A DNA stretch of 38,439 nucleotides from Acidobacteriota bacterium (GCA_003223295.1 QHYM01000112.1:1-38439); one strand, 5' to 3'; shown: positions 1-9,002, counted from the first letter of the stretch. Made by a program: numbers and translations. Notes: a model not told the origin generated them from the sequence alone.

Positions 1-92
1 TGTTCGGCGCGGAGTATGAGGAGTATTGCCAAAACGTGCCGCGCTGGCTGCCGCGTGTAAGACCGTGGGAGAGGAACGTGAACAGAGCGTAG
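1..92 (+). CDS. isoprenylcysteine carboxyl methyltransferase-like protein, C-terminal fragment
   Basis: This is the last 29 codons of a gene that begins outside the window; it is read in the frame starting at base 3 and stops with TAG at 90-92. The visible peptide begins FGAEYEEYCQNVPRWLPRV. It matches the C-terminal signature of the ICMT/PEMT family of small integral-membrane methyltransferases, where an FGxxYxxYxxxVPRWLP stretch closes the catalytic domain. The substrate cannot be judged from this fragment. The family call rests on pattern recognition of one short motif. Confidence 0.6.
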   Translation, partial: FGAEYEEYCQNVPRWLPRVRPWERNVNRA

Positions 93-131
93 CCCCGAGC
101 GGCGTTCTATTCTGCAGCCAGAGAAGTTGAT

Positions 132-177
132 TTGTACAGAAACGTACAACTCAGTAGATTTGTACGTTTCTGTACAG
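132..177. promoter_or_regulatory. tandem inverted operator-like palindromes (TTGTAC-N6-GTACAA)
   Basis: Two 18-bp sites occur at 132-149 and 160-177. Each is itself a dyad, TTGTAC-N6-GTACA(A/G). The second is the reverse complement of the first except at its last base, including the AGAAAC/GTTTCT spacer. Their centres are 28 bp apart. This suggests a dimeric or tetrameric repressor binding both faces near a promoter. The cognate regulator is not identifiable here. Confidence 0.55.
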
Positions 178-239
178 GTGAGAAGATGCTGGGCCACGGC
201 CGGGCCAGATAAAACCCGGATTCGCGCTGGCGGTGAGGC

Positions 240-355
240 GCTGTACGGAAAAACAGGATGCCGGGCAAAGGCCACGGAGCTACATATACACCTTCAAAGA
301 AAAAACAGAGAAGAAGAGCAGACTGTCCGCCGGTACTAGGGGGATGGTACCGAAG
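240..355 (+). ncRNA. possible structured leader RNA, weakly GEMM (cyclic dinucleotide riboswitch)-like
   Basis: CAAAGGCCACGGAGCTACA at 266-284 resembles the conserved CAAAGCCACGG-GCUAC string of class I cyclic-di-GMP (GEMM) riboswitches, with one extra G. A later GGTAC...GGTACC segment at about 333-352 could form the closing 3' side. The expected 5' half (GGCAAACC with its hairpin) was not found in a clear form. This is a tentative call that a covariance-model search would settle. Confidence 0.2.
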
Positions 356-500
356 GGCTATTACCGCTAGCGATTACAGAGAATACCCTGATGAACCCAA
401 CCCTCTCATGCGAAGGCCAGCGGAAAAAGATCCCCTTGGGCAGGAGACGCATGCCCCCGAGCGCCTCGGCAGGCGCATAAGAAAGCAAGCAACCCGGCAA

Positions 501-513
501 GTACGTTTCGGAC
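501..513. promoter_or_regulatory. third, degenerate copy of the GTAC operator motif
   Basis: GTACGTTTCGGAC here resembles GTACGTTTCTGTAC at 162-175, with one substitution and one base missing. It lies 34 bp before the ATG of the histidine kinase. If real, it would link the upstream palindromes to control of the kinase gene; chance similarity is possible. Confidence 0.3.
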
Positions 514-547
514 GACCGTCGAACGAATCCAGAGGTTCCCGGGACAC

Positions 548-2767
548 ATGAAACTGCGCAGCAAGTTCTTGCTATCGCTGGTGCTGGTCATCGCCACGAT
601 GACCGGTGGGACACTGCTGGCCGTGCGGCAATCCATGCAGGCGCAAGCGCAGCGGCAAGTGGAAGAAGACGCCCGCAATTCCATACTGACATACCAGGTG
701 ATGGAGCAGCAAAGACGGCTGGTGCTGAGTCGCAAGGCGGAGCTCCTGGCCACGCTCGCGTACATGCGGAATGGCGACCCGGCCGTAATTCGGGAAGTGA
801 GCCAGGATCCGTGGCAATCGGAAGAGTGCGACCTGTTCGCGCTGGTGGATGGCAAGGGCAAAGTCACCGCGTTGCAGAGCAGGATTTCCGATTTTCCGGC
901 GAATGTATCGAACGAAAGCATCAAGGACCTGGTGCGAAGCGCGGGCAATCAGGATTGGTGGGTCAACGGGAAGCGGATTTATCAGGTAGTGGTGAAACGG
1001 TTCTATAAGGACCCGCCGATCAATAGCCTGCCGATGGGCGAAGTGATTGTGGGGCGGGAGATTGATCCAAACAGGGCCAAGGATTTGGGGCGGATTCTGG
1101 CGAGCGAAGTGGTGTTTCGAGAGGGAGAAAATATTCGCGTAAGCTCGCTGCCGGCCGTGGAGGAGCAGGAAGTAGCACAGCAGCTCAAGAGCGCATACAA
1201 ACCGCTGGAGGCGCGGCTCGGGAAAAAGCATTTCTATGCGGGTTCGCTGGAGTTGATGCCGGGCGCGCGCCCGAACTTGAGTTTCATTGTGCTGAAATCG
1301 GACGAAGATGCGCTGGCGTCGCTTGGGCGACTAAACCACCTGCTCGTCGGCTTGGGGCTGATCGTGGTGCTGGCAGGCGTGATGCTGGTTTACGTGATTT
1401 CGGATGCGTTTACAAAGCCGCTGGGATCGCTGGTGGAAGGCGTTCGCGCGCTGGAAGAAGGCAATTTCAGCTACCCGTTAATGGCTGATGGCGGGGACGA
1501 AGTGGCACGCGTGACACGCGCGTTTGAAAGCATGCGCAATACGCTGGAGCGCAACCAGGAGCAGCGGGAACAACTGGAGGAGCAGCTCCGGCAGGCGCAG
1601 AAAATGGATGCGCTGGGCCGGTTGGCCGGCGGCGTCGCGCATGACTTCAACAATTTGTTGACGGTGATCAAGGGAAACAGCGACCTGGCACTGGAACGCG
1701 TCAAGCCGACGGACCCGGTGCACGGAAACTGCGAACAGATTCGGCGCGTGGCGGACCGGGCGGCATTGCTGACGCGGCAGTTACTGGCGTTCAGCCGCAG
1801 GCAAATGCTACAGCCCAAGATTCTGGACTTGAACGAATTGATCGTGGAAATGGGGCGGCTGCTGCAGCGACTGCTGCGCGAGGACATTGAGTATAAAGTG
1901 CAACTCGCCGAACCGCTGGGGCGGGTGCAGGCGGATCCGGGGCAAATGGAGCAGGTGCTCCTGAACCTGATCGTGAATGCCTCGGATGCCATGCCGCGCG
2001 GGGGAACGCTGACCATTGAAACGGAAAACGTTACGGTGGATGAGCGATACGCGCAATCGCACGCACCGATGGCGCCTGGGGATTACGTAATGCTGGCAGT
2101 AAGCGACACCGGGTACGGCATGGAAGCGAGCACCAAGGCGCGGATTTTCGAGCCCTTTTTTACGACGAAGGAACCCGGCAAAGGCACGGGGCTCGGTCTG
2201 GCGACGGTGTATGGCGTGGTGAAACAGAGTTCAGGCTACATTTTTGTGGACTCCGCACCCGGGGCGGGGGCGCGGTTTGAAATCTATCTGCGACAAGTGC
2301 TGGACAAGGCGCAGACTGCTCCCGCGGAAGAGCGCGCTGCCAAGCTGCGCGGGGGGCGCGAGACAGTGCTCCTGGTCGAAGATGAAGCCGATGTGCGAAC
2401 GCTGATCTGCGAATTCCTCAAGGCCGCCGGCTACCAGGTGCTGACCGCGGCGGATGGCGAGGAAGGACTCGACATCGGGCAAAAATTCGGGGAAGAGATC
2501 GATATTCTGGTTACCGACGTGGTGATGCCCCGACTGCGAGGCCCCGAGTTGGCGAAACGGCTAAAACGGCTGCTCCCTGACCTGAAAGTGGTCTACATGT
2601 CCGGGTATACGGAAGAGTTCAGCGAAGGACCGAATCTGTTGGAAAGCGGATCTTTCCTGCAAAAGCCGTTCTCGCGCGATACGCTGCTGCGGCAAATCCA
2701 TGACGCACTCAAAGGAAAGCCCGCCGAGCCAATCGACCGCCCTGCATTTTCTTTGCGCATCAATTGA
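548..2767 (+). CDS. hybrid sensor histidine kinase with C-terminal receiver domain
   Basis: This 739-residue membrane protein should sense a signal, autophosphorylate on His and pass phosphate to its own Asp. A first membrane helix lies at about residues 9-27 and a second at about 262-285, bounding an extracytoplasmic sensor of about 230 residues. HAMP (about 286-340), a coiled linker, HisKA with H365 in the GGVAHDFNNLL box, and an ATPase domain (N box NLIVNASDAM, G1 DTGYGM, FFTTK, G2 GTGLGLATVYG) follow. A receiver domain from about residue 602 carries D657 in LVTDVVMP. No DNA-binding output is fused, so a separate phosphotransfer partner or response regulator is expected. The ligand cannot be read from the sequence. 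The sensor part has a double-CACHE-like length but was not identified firmly. Confidence 0.93.
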   Translation: MKLRSKFLLSLVLVIATMTGGTLLAVRQSMQAQAQRQVEEDARNSILTYQVMEQQRRLVLSRKAELLATLAYMRNGDPAVIREVSQDPWQSEECDLFALVDGKGKVTALQSRISDFPANVSNESIKDLVRSAGNQDWWVNGKRIYQVVVKRFYKDPPINSLPMGEVIVGREIDPNRAKDLGRILASEVVFREGENIRVSSLPAVEEQEVAQQLKSAYKPLEARLGKKHFYAGSLELMPGARPNLSFIVLKSDEDALASLGRLNHLLVGLGLIVVLAGVMLVYVISDAFTKPLGSLVEGVRALEEGNFSYPLMADGGDEVARVTRAFESMRNTLERNQEQREQLEEQLRQAQKMDALGRLAGGVAHDFNNLLTVIKGNSDLALERVKPTDPVHGNCEQIRRVADRAALLTRQLLAFSRRQMLQPKILDLNELIVEMGRLLQRLLREDIEYKVQLAEPLGRVQADPGQMEQVLLNLIVNASDAMPRGGTLTIETENVTVDERYAQSHAPMAPGDYVMLAVSDTGYGMEASTKARIFEPFFTTKEPGKGTGLGLATVYGVVKQSSGYIFVDSAPGAGARFEIYLRQVLDKAQTAPAEERAAKLRGGRETVLLVEDEADVRTLICEFLKAAGYQVLTAADGEEGLDIGQKFGEEIDILVTDVVMPRLRGPELAKRLKRLLPDLKVVYMSGYTEEFSEGPNLLESGSFLQKPFSRDTLLRQIHDALKGKPAEPIDRPAFSLRIN

Positions 2768-2990
2768 AAGTCCTACACTCTTTGATTGACGGCTCACCTC
2801 ACTCAGCACTCCCTCCCCCGCGCGCCTCAAGTTGTTGCGATTGACAGAGAGAGAACAGGGGAATAGCGTAGGGCCACTGACATACTGTTTCTAGAAGGCT
2901 TCTTTTTTGTTGCTTGCCGTTGCGATTGCCACGTCAACAACTTTTCGAACGGCCCAGAAGGACTAGCGCCAGAGGCGGGAAAGAGGATTC

Positions 2991-4433
2991 GTGAATAAGA
3001 TGCTGATATTTGCGGTTTGCGCCTTGTGCGGTGTCACGGCCACGGTAGGAAACAACCGTCCGGTGGCGGACGAAATGGACGGAAAGGTAGATGCGCTTGT
3101 GCAGAGCGAGTTGCAAAAACAGCACATCCCGGGCGCGGCGGTGGGCGTGTATCGCGACGGAAGGCTGACGCGGGCACAAGGCTACGGGCTGGCGAACGTG
3201 GAGTGGGATGCGACGGTGACGCCCGACACCATCTTTCAGTCGGGATCGGTAGGAAAGCAATTCACGGCGACGGCGGTGATGATGCTGGTGGAGGAGGGCA
3301 AAGTAGGACTGGACGATCCCATCAAGAAGTACTTCCCAGATGCGCCGGAAACGTGGAACGACATCAAAGTGCACAACCTGCTGAGCCACACTTCGGGATT
3401 GAGCGAATACGAAACGGGAGCGCGTACGAAAGCCGGCGGACCGTTTTACATGCGGCTGGATTTCACGGAAGACGAGCTCTACAAGCGAATCACCGAGATG
3501 CCGATGGATTTCAAAACAGGCGAGGACTGGGCTTACCGGAACACCAATTACGTGCTGCTGGGGATTTTGATTCACAAGGTGACGGGAAAATTCTATGGCG
3601 ACTTCCTGCAGGAGAGGATCTTCAAGCCGCTGGGGATGAGCCGGACACGCATTATCAGCGAAGAGGACATTATTCCGAGGCGCGCGGCAGGCTACCGGCT
3701 GGTAAAAGGCGGATTGAAAAACCAGGAATGGGTATCGCCGTCGCTGAATTCGACGGCGGACGGTGCGCTGTATTTCACGGTGGAGGATTTACAGAAGTGG
3801 GACGCGGCGCTGTACACGGAGAGACTGCTGAAGAAGGCGAGCCTGGAGCGGATGTGGACAGTGGAGAAGCTCAACAACGGCAAGCCGAACAAAGCGAACT
3901 ATGGGTTCGCGTGGGAAATCAACAACGTAAGCGGACATCGCGTGATCGAGCATGGTGGGGCGTGGCAGGGATTTACGACTTATATTGCGCGCTACGTGGA
4001 CGACCGATTGACCGTCGTGGCGTTGACAAATCTGGATTCGGGGCATGCGAATCCGAAGAAGATCACCTCGGAGGTGGCGGCGATCTACAATCCGGCTCTG
4101 AAGCCCGTGGAACAGAAGCCGATTGAGGATAAAGAGCCTCGGGTAACGCAAATGGTGAAAGACCTCCTGCGCGGAATTGCCGAGGGAAAAGCGAAACCGG
4201 TGCAGTTCACGGAAGAAGCGCGGAAACGGCTTTTCCCAGATGAGATCCTGGAATTGGGACCGGCGCTGAAGGAGTTTGGAGAATTGAAGACGCTGGAGTT
4301 GATGGAACGATCGGAGGAGGGCGAGCGCAGGAATTACCGGTATCGCGTGAAGTTTGCGGAGATGACGCTCACGATTTCGATTGGACTGACGAAGGATGAA
4401 AAGATTGCGCGATTGAATTTTTCGGAGGAGTGA
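2991..4433 (+). CDS. secreted serine hydrolase, beta-lactamase/class C PBP-like family
   Basis: The 480-residue protein belongs to the serine beta-lactamase-like group that also includes D-aminopeptidases and esterases. A hydrophobic signal segment covers roughly residues 4-20. The SxxK nucleophile motif is S86-V-G-K89, the second motif is Y182-R-N184, and HGG in EHGGAWQGF (about residue 320) stands for the KTG element. About 110 C-terminal residues form an extra domain of the kind often appended in this family. The GTG at 2991 follows GAGG closely; ATG at 3000 is an alternative start. Its substrate is not predictable, and true antibiotic resistance should not be assumed. Confidence 0.88.
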   Translation: MNKMLIFAVCALCGVTATVGNNRPVADEMDGKVDALVQSELQKQHIPGAAVGVYRDGRLTRAQGYGLANVEWDATVTPDTIFQSGSVGKQFTATAVMMLVEEGKVGLDDPIKKYFPDAPETWNDIKVHNLLSHTSGLSEYETGARTKAGGPFYMRLDFTEDELYKRITEMPMDFKTGEDWAYRNTNYVLLGILIHKVTGKFYGDFLQERIFKPLGMSRTRIISEEDIIPRRAAGYRLVKGGLKNQEWVSPSLNSTADGALYFTVEDLQKWDAALYTERLLKKASLERMWTVEKLNNGKPNKANYGFAWEINNVSGHRVIEHGGAWQGFTTYIARYVDDRLTVVALTNLDSGHANPKKITSEVAAIYNPALKPVEQKPIEDKEPRVTQMVKDLLRGIAEGKAKPVQFTEEARKRLFPDEILELGPALKEFGELKTLELMERSEEGERRNYRYRVKFAEMTLTISIGLTKDEKIARLNFSEE

Positions 4434-4477
4434 GGGCCGGAAACGGGTTATTCCAGGTTTGAGAGAAAGATCGTGTC

Positions 4478-4595
4478 GCGCCTACGGCGCTCGGTTCCTT
4501 TGAAGATCGAATGCCCAGCGCTCACGCGCTGGGCTAACCTATAGTGCGTCTCCGGCGCTACGGAGGGCAAGGCTTCGGAGACGCGCTGAAGCGCG
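4478..4595. repeat. composite hairpin element between convergent genes (REP-like, possible bidirectional terminator)
   Basis: Four inverted repeats sit in under 120 bp. They are GCGCC-TAC-GGCGC at 4478-4490, a perfect 9-bp stem with TCAC loop at 4513-4534, GCGTCTCCG at 4546-4554 pairing with CGGAGACGC at 4576-4584, and CGCGCT-GA-AGCGCG at 4582-4595. The element lies between the 3' ends of two convergent genes. The arrangement resembles repetitive extragenic palindromes and could stop transcription from both sides, though no U-tract follows any stem. Confidence 0.6.
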
Positions 4596-4616
4596 CCCTA
4601 CAACTTCTCCGAAGTT

Positions 4617-7520
4617 TCACTGGCTTTTTGCGGAGGCGGCTTTGAGTTTCTTTAGTTCCCTTTCGTGGTCGAGATAGGTTTCCCCCTTGGTGATCCAAGG
4701 GGCGGCGGGCTCGTCCTTCAAGTAGTGACCAAACCACTGAAAAATGCGGCGCTGGTAGTCGATTTGATTTGCCCTTTTGCGAAGGCCATGGTCTTCGCCG
4801 GCATATTCGATGAGAACAACGTCTTTTTTGGCGCGGCGGGCGATGTTATAGAGCTCGACGCCCTGATGAAAGAAAACCGTGCCGTCACTGTCGCCCACTT
4901 CGATGAGCAGCGGCGTGGTCATGCCTGGTACGCCGAAAACGGCGGAGTTACGGATGTAGGCCTGGAGGTCTTCGTAAAGAGGAACTTCCATGCGCTGCTG
5001 ACCGGTTTCGATGTGGTCGGTTTCGGCAATGCCGGAGCTCCAATGATGATTGCCGTAATTGCTGACCAGATCGGTGATAGGCGCGCCAGCAACGGCGGCG
5101 GCGAAGAAATTCGTGGTATGGGTGGCAAGGTAGGTTGCGTCGAAACCGCCCCAGGAATGGCCCATGACGCCAATACGCTTCGAGTCAATGACCCCCATTT
5201 GGATGACGCGTTTTGCTGCTGCGGTGACGCAATCGGCAACGGATACGCCGGGATCGCGCGGCTTGAAAAGAATGTCAGGTTCGAGAACAAAGTAGCCATG
5301 AGCGTTCATCGCGCTCACGTTGTAATAGCTGCGCTCGGAGGGCGGGCTGTAGCGGTGGAGATTGTCCGAAAGCTTTTCGTACATGTAAACGATCATGGGA
5401 TATTTTTTGGAAGAGTCGTAGCCAGCGGGATAGAAAAGCGCGCCTTGCAGGCGTTCGTTGTGGCTGTTCTTGTATTCGATGAGCTCTTCGCGGCCCCAAG
5501 CGTAGTGGCTTTGGAACGAATTCGTCTTGGTGACTGCTTTCCCACTTTTCAGGTCGGGATCGGCGATGAGGGCGTTGGGTGATTCGAGAAAAGTTTGCTG
5601 GACGTATTCAAAGACGTCGGCATCTTTGGCCTTGGCGAGGTGGTCGAGGGTTTTGTCGAGCCAGACGAGATGCTCCTCCGTGAGCGAGCCGGAGGCACTT
5701 GGCTTGAGGCGAGCGAAGCCGGATTTTTTGGTCCAGATGCCGAACAAGCTGAGGTAGAGCGACTTGCTGGTGTCAATCCATTCTTCTTCCGGATCGAGCT
5801 TTTCATAGCGATGGCGAACTTGTTCGGCGGCACCGTCGGTGAGGCGGAGGGCGCGAGAGCCATCGGCTGCGACCTGCCAGAGATCGAATTTGTCATAGAG
5901 AATGACGGCGGCGTCATCTTTGGTCCAACCGGCAACGCCGAAGGGAGGTTTCTGCTTGATGGTCCAGTCGGATTCGCGGTCAACGAAGGCGGTCGGAGCA
6001 TTTTTGCTGATATTGACGACCGCGTGCGTGGCGATGTTGACGGTCCAATAGTTGTCGTCGCGGAAATAGAGGAGGTAGCGGCCGCCGGGACTCTCCTCGA
6101 GATAGTAGTCGTCGTTGAGACGATCCTGGATTTTCGTGCGCGCGCCCGTGGAGATGTCGACGAGAGAGATGTCCCCTGCGGGACGGCCAATGGAGCGTTC
6201 CATAGCGTAGGCGGACCAATTGTCTGCAACAGCGAGTACTTGATGTTTGAGCGGAGTGATGCGCTCATCTAAATCCTTGCCGAGAGGAACGAGAGAGTTT
6301 TTGTCCAGGTGCCACGCGGCAAGCAAGTTCTTCTGGCGGTCGTTTTTGGCGTTGAGCTTTTGCCGGGGCATGACTTCGGCATCGTGCCAATTCCAAACGT
6401 CCACGGTAGGGGGATCGTCGTCTTCCTTGTTCTTGCCGGCGTCGGCGTCTTTGGCTGTGGTATCGGCCGACTTGGAGCCGTCAGCTGATTTTGCGCCTTC
6501 CGCGGCGGGAGCGACAGGTTTTGCAGGCTCGCCGATTTTGTCTTCCCACTTGGCGAGACCGAGAAAAACGACTCCACCGTCGAGAGCCCAGTCGGGTTTG
6601 CGAAAGGAGACCATGCGCGTTGCGGCGGGAAATCGCGAGTCGGCGGTTGGCTCATAGAGATGAGCGGATTCCTTCGATTGGCCGACATCGATCCAGGCAA
6701 GCGCAACTTGTGTGGGGCCATCGCGGTGGTCATCGGATTTGGAGCGGAGAACGGCAAGGTCGGCGCTTTTCTTGCGCCAGGAAAGGCCGGAGTACACGGA
6801 GGCGGAGGTGTCGAGAACGCGGACCGACGCTGTGCGTACGTCAAAGACTTGGACGCCATTTCCGGTCTTGTCTTCGGTGCTGATGGTCATGGCGAGGAGC
6901 GTGCCGGTCTTGGGGAGGTCTTGCCAGGCGTACTCCGAGACGTTGCCGAAGGAGGTGTCGCGCCCCGTGGAAAGCTGGCGCAGCAGCAGCGTGGCGCCGG
7001 GACTGTCGTCCGAATCCGAGGCATCGGCAGAATCCTTTTTCTCGGAATCCTTTTTCTCAGGTGGAGTGCGACGCATGGCGAGCCAAGCGCCATCCGGACT
7101 GAAGGCAAAGGACTCGATGCCGTCCACTGTGGAGAGTTCGCCGGTGGAGAGATTGAGAAGGCCGATCTTCTTGGGGACGGGCTTCTTGTCTTTCTTTAGC
7201 TTTTCTTCCTGCGATTCGGAAATGCCGATGGAATAGGCCACCCAGTGGGAATCCGAGGAAAAGGCGGGTTGCCCGCCAAAGGCGACCGTCTTGGTGGTGC
7301 CGTCGGCAATGTTGGTGATGCGCAGCTCGTTGTTGCGATTCGAACGATTGATTCCGGAAGCGAGCCATTTGCCATCGGGAGAAAGACCGCCGTATTCGCG
7401 AAAGGTCACGAGAGATTCCCACTGGCCGTATTCGGAAGGAGGCACGGAGGGCTTGGACTGCGCATGGCCGAAGAGTGCGGTGGCAAGAATCAGGATGGAA
7501 GAGAAGATTGGACGTCGCAT
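4617..7520 (-). CDS. secreted prolyl oligopeptidase-family (S9) serine peptidase
   Basis: From the ATG at 7520, preceded by AAAGG, the protein has 967 residues and begins with a Sec signal (MRRPIFSSILILATALFGHA). A long N-terminal beta-propeller-like part carries repeated SxDGxWLA-type blades. It has a low-complexity Ala/Lys/Asp insert, typical of an exposed loop. The C-terminal alpha/beta-hydrolase domain has GHSWGG with S789, D879 in EVGDSDGTVF and H911 in GEDHGL, a complete catalytic triad. It most likely cleaves peptides in the periplasm or outside the cell. An in-frame upstream extension to 7646 is possible but lacks the signal-peptide logic. Confidence 0.92.
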   Translation of the reverse strand: MRRPIFSSILILATALFGHAQSKPSVPPSEYGQWESLVTFREYGGLSPDGKWLASGINRSNRNNELRITNIADGTTKTVAFGGQPAFSSDSHWVAYSIGISESQEEKLKKDKKPVPKKIGLLNLSTGELSTVDGIESFAFSPDGAWLAMRRTPPEKKDSEKKDSADASDSDDSPGATLLLRQLSTGRDTSFGNVSEYAWQDLPKTGTLLAMTISTEDKTGNGVQVFDVRTASVRVLDTSASVYSGLSWRKKSADLAVLRSKSDDHRDGPTQVALAWIDVGQSKESAHLYEPTADSRFPAATRMVSFRKPDWALDGGVVFLGLAKWEDKIGEPAKPVAPAAEGAKSADGSKSADTTAKDADAGKNKEDDDPPTVDVWNWHDAEVMPRQKLNAKNDRQKNLLAAWHLDKNSLVPLGKDLDERITPLKHQVLAVADNWSAYAMERSIGRPAGDISLVDISTGARTKIQDRLNDDYYLEESPGGRYLLYFRDDNYWTVNIATHAVVNISKNAPTAFVDRESDWTIKQKPPFGVAGWTKDDAAVILYDKFDLWQVAADGSRALRLTDGAAEQVRHRYEKLDPEEEWIDTSKSLYLSLFGIWTKKSGFARLKPSASGSLTEEHLVWLDKTLDHLAKAKDADVFEYVQQTFLESPNALIADPDLKSGKAVTKTNSFQSHYAWGREELIEYKNSHNERLQGALFYPAGYDSSKKYPMIVYMYEKLSDNLHRYSPPSERSYYNVSAMNAHGYFVLEPDILFKPRDPGVSVADCVTAAAKRVIQMGVIDSKRIGVMGHSWGGFDATYLATHTTNFFAAAVAGAPITDLVSNYGNHHWSSGIAETDHIETGQQRMEVPLYEDLQAYIRNSAVFGVPGMTTPLLIEVGDSDGTVFFHQGVELYNIARRAKKDVVLIEYAGEDHGLRKRANQIDYQRRIFQWFGHYLKDEPAAPWITKGETYLDHERELKKLKAASAKSQ

Positions 7521-7631
7521 GGCTGGCCTTTCTTGGGAAAATCGGAGCAGGCGAATTTTGAACTGATTTCGAGACGTACGCAAGGGTGTGATGCGACCAA
7601 AGTGAACTGCGCCTAAGCTGAGAAGGAATTT

Positions 7632-7677
7632 CAACACAGAGGGCACAGAGAAGAAGAGGAGTATTCGAATTTCGAAT
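7632..7677. repeat. short intergenic repeat: CACAGAG direct repeats and a 15-bp palindrome
   Basis: CACAGAGGGCACAGAG at 7635-7650 contains two CACAGAG units. A perfect palindrome ATTCGAA-T-TTCGAAT follows at 7663-7677, four bases beyond the racemase stop codon. The CACAGAG string resembles sequences often seen between genes in acidobacterial and related genomes. Its role is unknown; transcript end or repetitive DNA are both possible. Confidence 0.35.
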
Positions 7678-7681
7678 GAGG

Positions 7682-8911
7682 CTAGAGGATGCGGCGGGGG
7701 AGGAGCGGATTGAGATGCATGGTGAGATCGTAGACCGAGGCGCCGCAGGATTCCGAGACGTCTTCCGGGCGCGAGCCGGGCTGGGCGTCGAAAAAAGTGG
7801 CAACGTCACCGATTTTGACTTTTTCTTCGGAGCCGATTTCGACAATGCAGTGACTGGCAGAAACCGAGGCAATGACTGGATAGAGGTCACCGTTGATGCG
7901 AACTTTCGCACCTTTTGCGGCGTTGCGAGGCCAACCATCGGCGTGGCCGACGGGAAGCGTGGCGACCCAGACGTCGTCCTTGGCCATGTACGCGCGGTTA
8001 TAGCCGGCGCTGTCGCCCTTGCGCAGTTTTTTCACGTAGATGACGCGAGCTTTCAGGCTGATGGCGGGACGAAGGTCGAGAACACCGGTGTGTCGAAATT
8101 CGTTCTCGGAGTAAATGCCGTAGATGGCCATGCCGGGGCGAACCATGTCCAAAAAGGCGTCGGGATGCTGAAAAAGGCTGAAGCTGGAGGCAGCGTGCTT
8201 TTTTCCGATCGCGATGCCCTCTTTCTCGAACCCGGAGCAAGTCTCGTTAAAACGGCGAAGCTGTTCCTTGTCGAAGTCGGGATCTTCGGTGAAGGTCATC
8301 ATGGTTCCCTGGATGCGGACGGACTTGCGCGCAGCGAGATCGCCCACCAACGGAGCAGCCTGATGATAAGGCACGCCAACGCGGCCAATGCCGGTGTCGA
8401 TGCAGACGTGGAGCGCAACCGGCTTTTGCATTTTGGCGGCGATTCTGTCGAGCGCCAGCCCGACGGACGTGTAAACCATGGGCAGGATATCGCGGGCAAT
8501 GGCGTCCGCGAGGTTCTGCTGGTCGAACGGACCGAGGAGAAGTATAGGCTTTCGAATGCCAGCATCGCGGAGAGAGAAGGCTTCGTGAAGTTTGACGACG
8601 GCAAAGCCCAAGATCTCGCGCTGCGGTTCGAGAAGCTGGGCGATGTTGGCCACGCCCGTACCGTATCCATTGTTTTTGATGACGGCGAGAATGGGCCGGG
8701 CGGAGACGCGGCGGGAGATTTCGGAAACGTTGTGGCGAAGATTGTCGCGATGGATTTCGACCCAGGGATCGAAAGAGGAGTCTTGCGCGGGCGCCGTTAC
8801 TAGAGAATGGCCAGCGGCAAGCTCCGGAGCAGAATGCAGGGCGCAGGGCAGACCTACTACAGCAGGGAGGGTGAGACCGGCTTCTAGAAAGGCGCGGCGA
8901 GAGTGCTTCAT
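7682..8911 (-). CDS. Tat-exported alanine racemase-like PLP enzyme
   Basis: This 409-residue fold-type III PLP enzyme has the full alanine racemase architecture. The PLP lysine is in AVIKNNGYGTG (family norm KxDAYGHG), followed by MVRPGMAIYGI, AGYNRAY (catalytic Tyr region), PVGHADGWPR and a C-terminal VYDLTMHLNPLLPRRI. It starts with a twin-arginine signal, SRRAFLEAG plus a hydrophobic stretch, so it should be exported folded with cofactor. The MDQ segment near the second active-site wall is replaced by ASH (VSASHCIVEI). Export and these changes fit a periplasmic racemase of D-amino acids with altered or broad specificity rather than the cytosolic enzyme for wall precursor synthesis. Substrate is inferred only from family. 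Confidence 0.82.
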   Translation of the reverse strand: MKHSRRAFLEAGLTLPAVVGLPCALHSAPELAAGHSLVTAPAQDSSFDPWVEIHRDNLRHNVSEISRRVSARPILAVIKNNGYGTGVANIAQLLEPQREILGFAVVKLHEAFSLRDAGIRKPILLLGPFDQQNLADAIARDILPMVYTSVGLALDRIAAKMQKPVALHVCIDTGIGRVGVPYHQAAPLVGDLAARKSVRIQGTMMTFTEDPDFDKEQLRRFNETCSGFEKEGIAIGKKHAASSFSLFQHPDAFLDMVRPGMAIYGIYSENEFRHTGVLDLRPAISLKARVIYVKKLRKGDSAGYNRAYMAKDDVWVATLPVGHADGWPRNAAKGAKVRINGDLYPVIASVSASHCIVEIGSEEKVKIGDVATFFDAQPGSRPEDVSESCGASVYDLTMHLNPLLPRRIL

Positions 8912-9002
8912 GATGAGGCTCCTGACCGCACGAGGATATCAACGATGAGCAATTACCTACTAGGGCGGCAGAAGGAGCAGGAACGGCGGCATAAAACCGC
9001 CG

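Larger units (their letters stand above)
93..547 (+). other. 455-bp non-coding leader upstream of the histidine kinase
   Basis: No convincing protein gene lies here; the short reading frames have no family features. The region holds paired GTAC palindromes at 132-177, a partial third copy at 501-513, and a stretch around 258-355 that may be a structured RNA. The distance to the next ATG is unusually long for this compact sequence, so a regulated 5' untranslated region is plausible. Confidence 0.5.

Noticed and set aside
2841-2869. TTGACA-N17-TAGCGT as a promoter for the beta-lactamase-like gene
   Set aside because: The -35 is perfect but the -10 matches only three of six bases and lies about 120 bp upstream; not enough to call.
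3017-4126. Long open frame (369 codons) overlapping the beta-lactamase-like gene
   Set aside because: Composition is Gly/Arg/Asp-rich without motifs; the other frame has a full family signature.
7676-8803. 375-codon open frame antisense to the racemase
   Set aside because: No recognisable motifs and wholly covered by a well-supported gene on the other strand.
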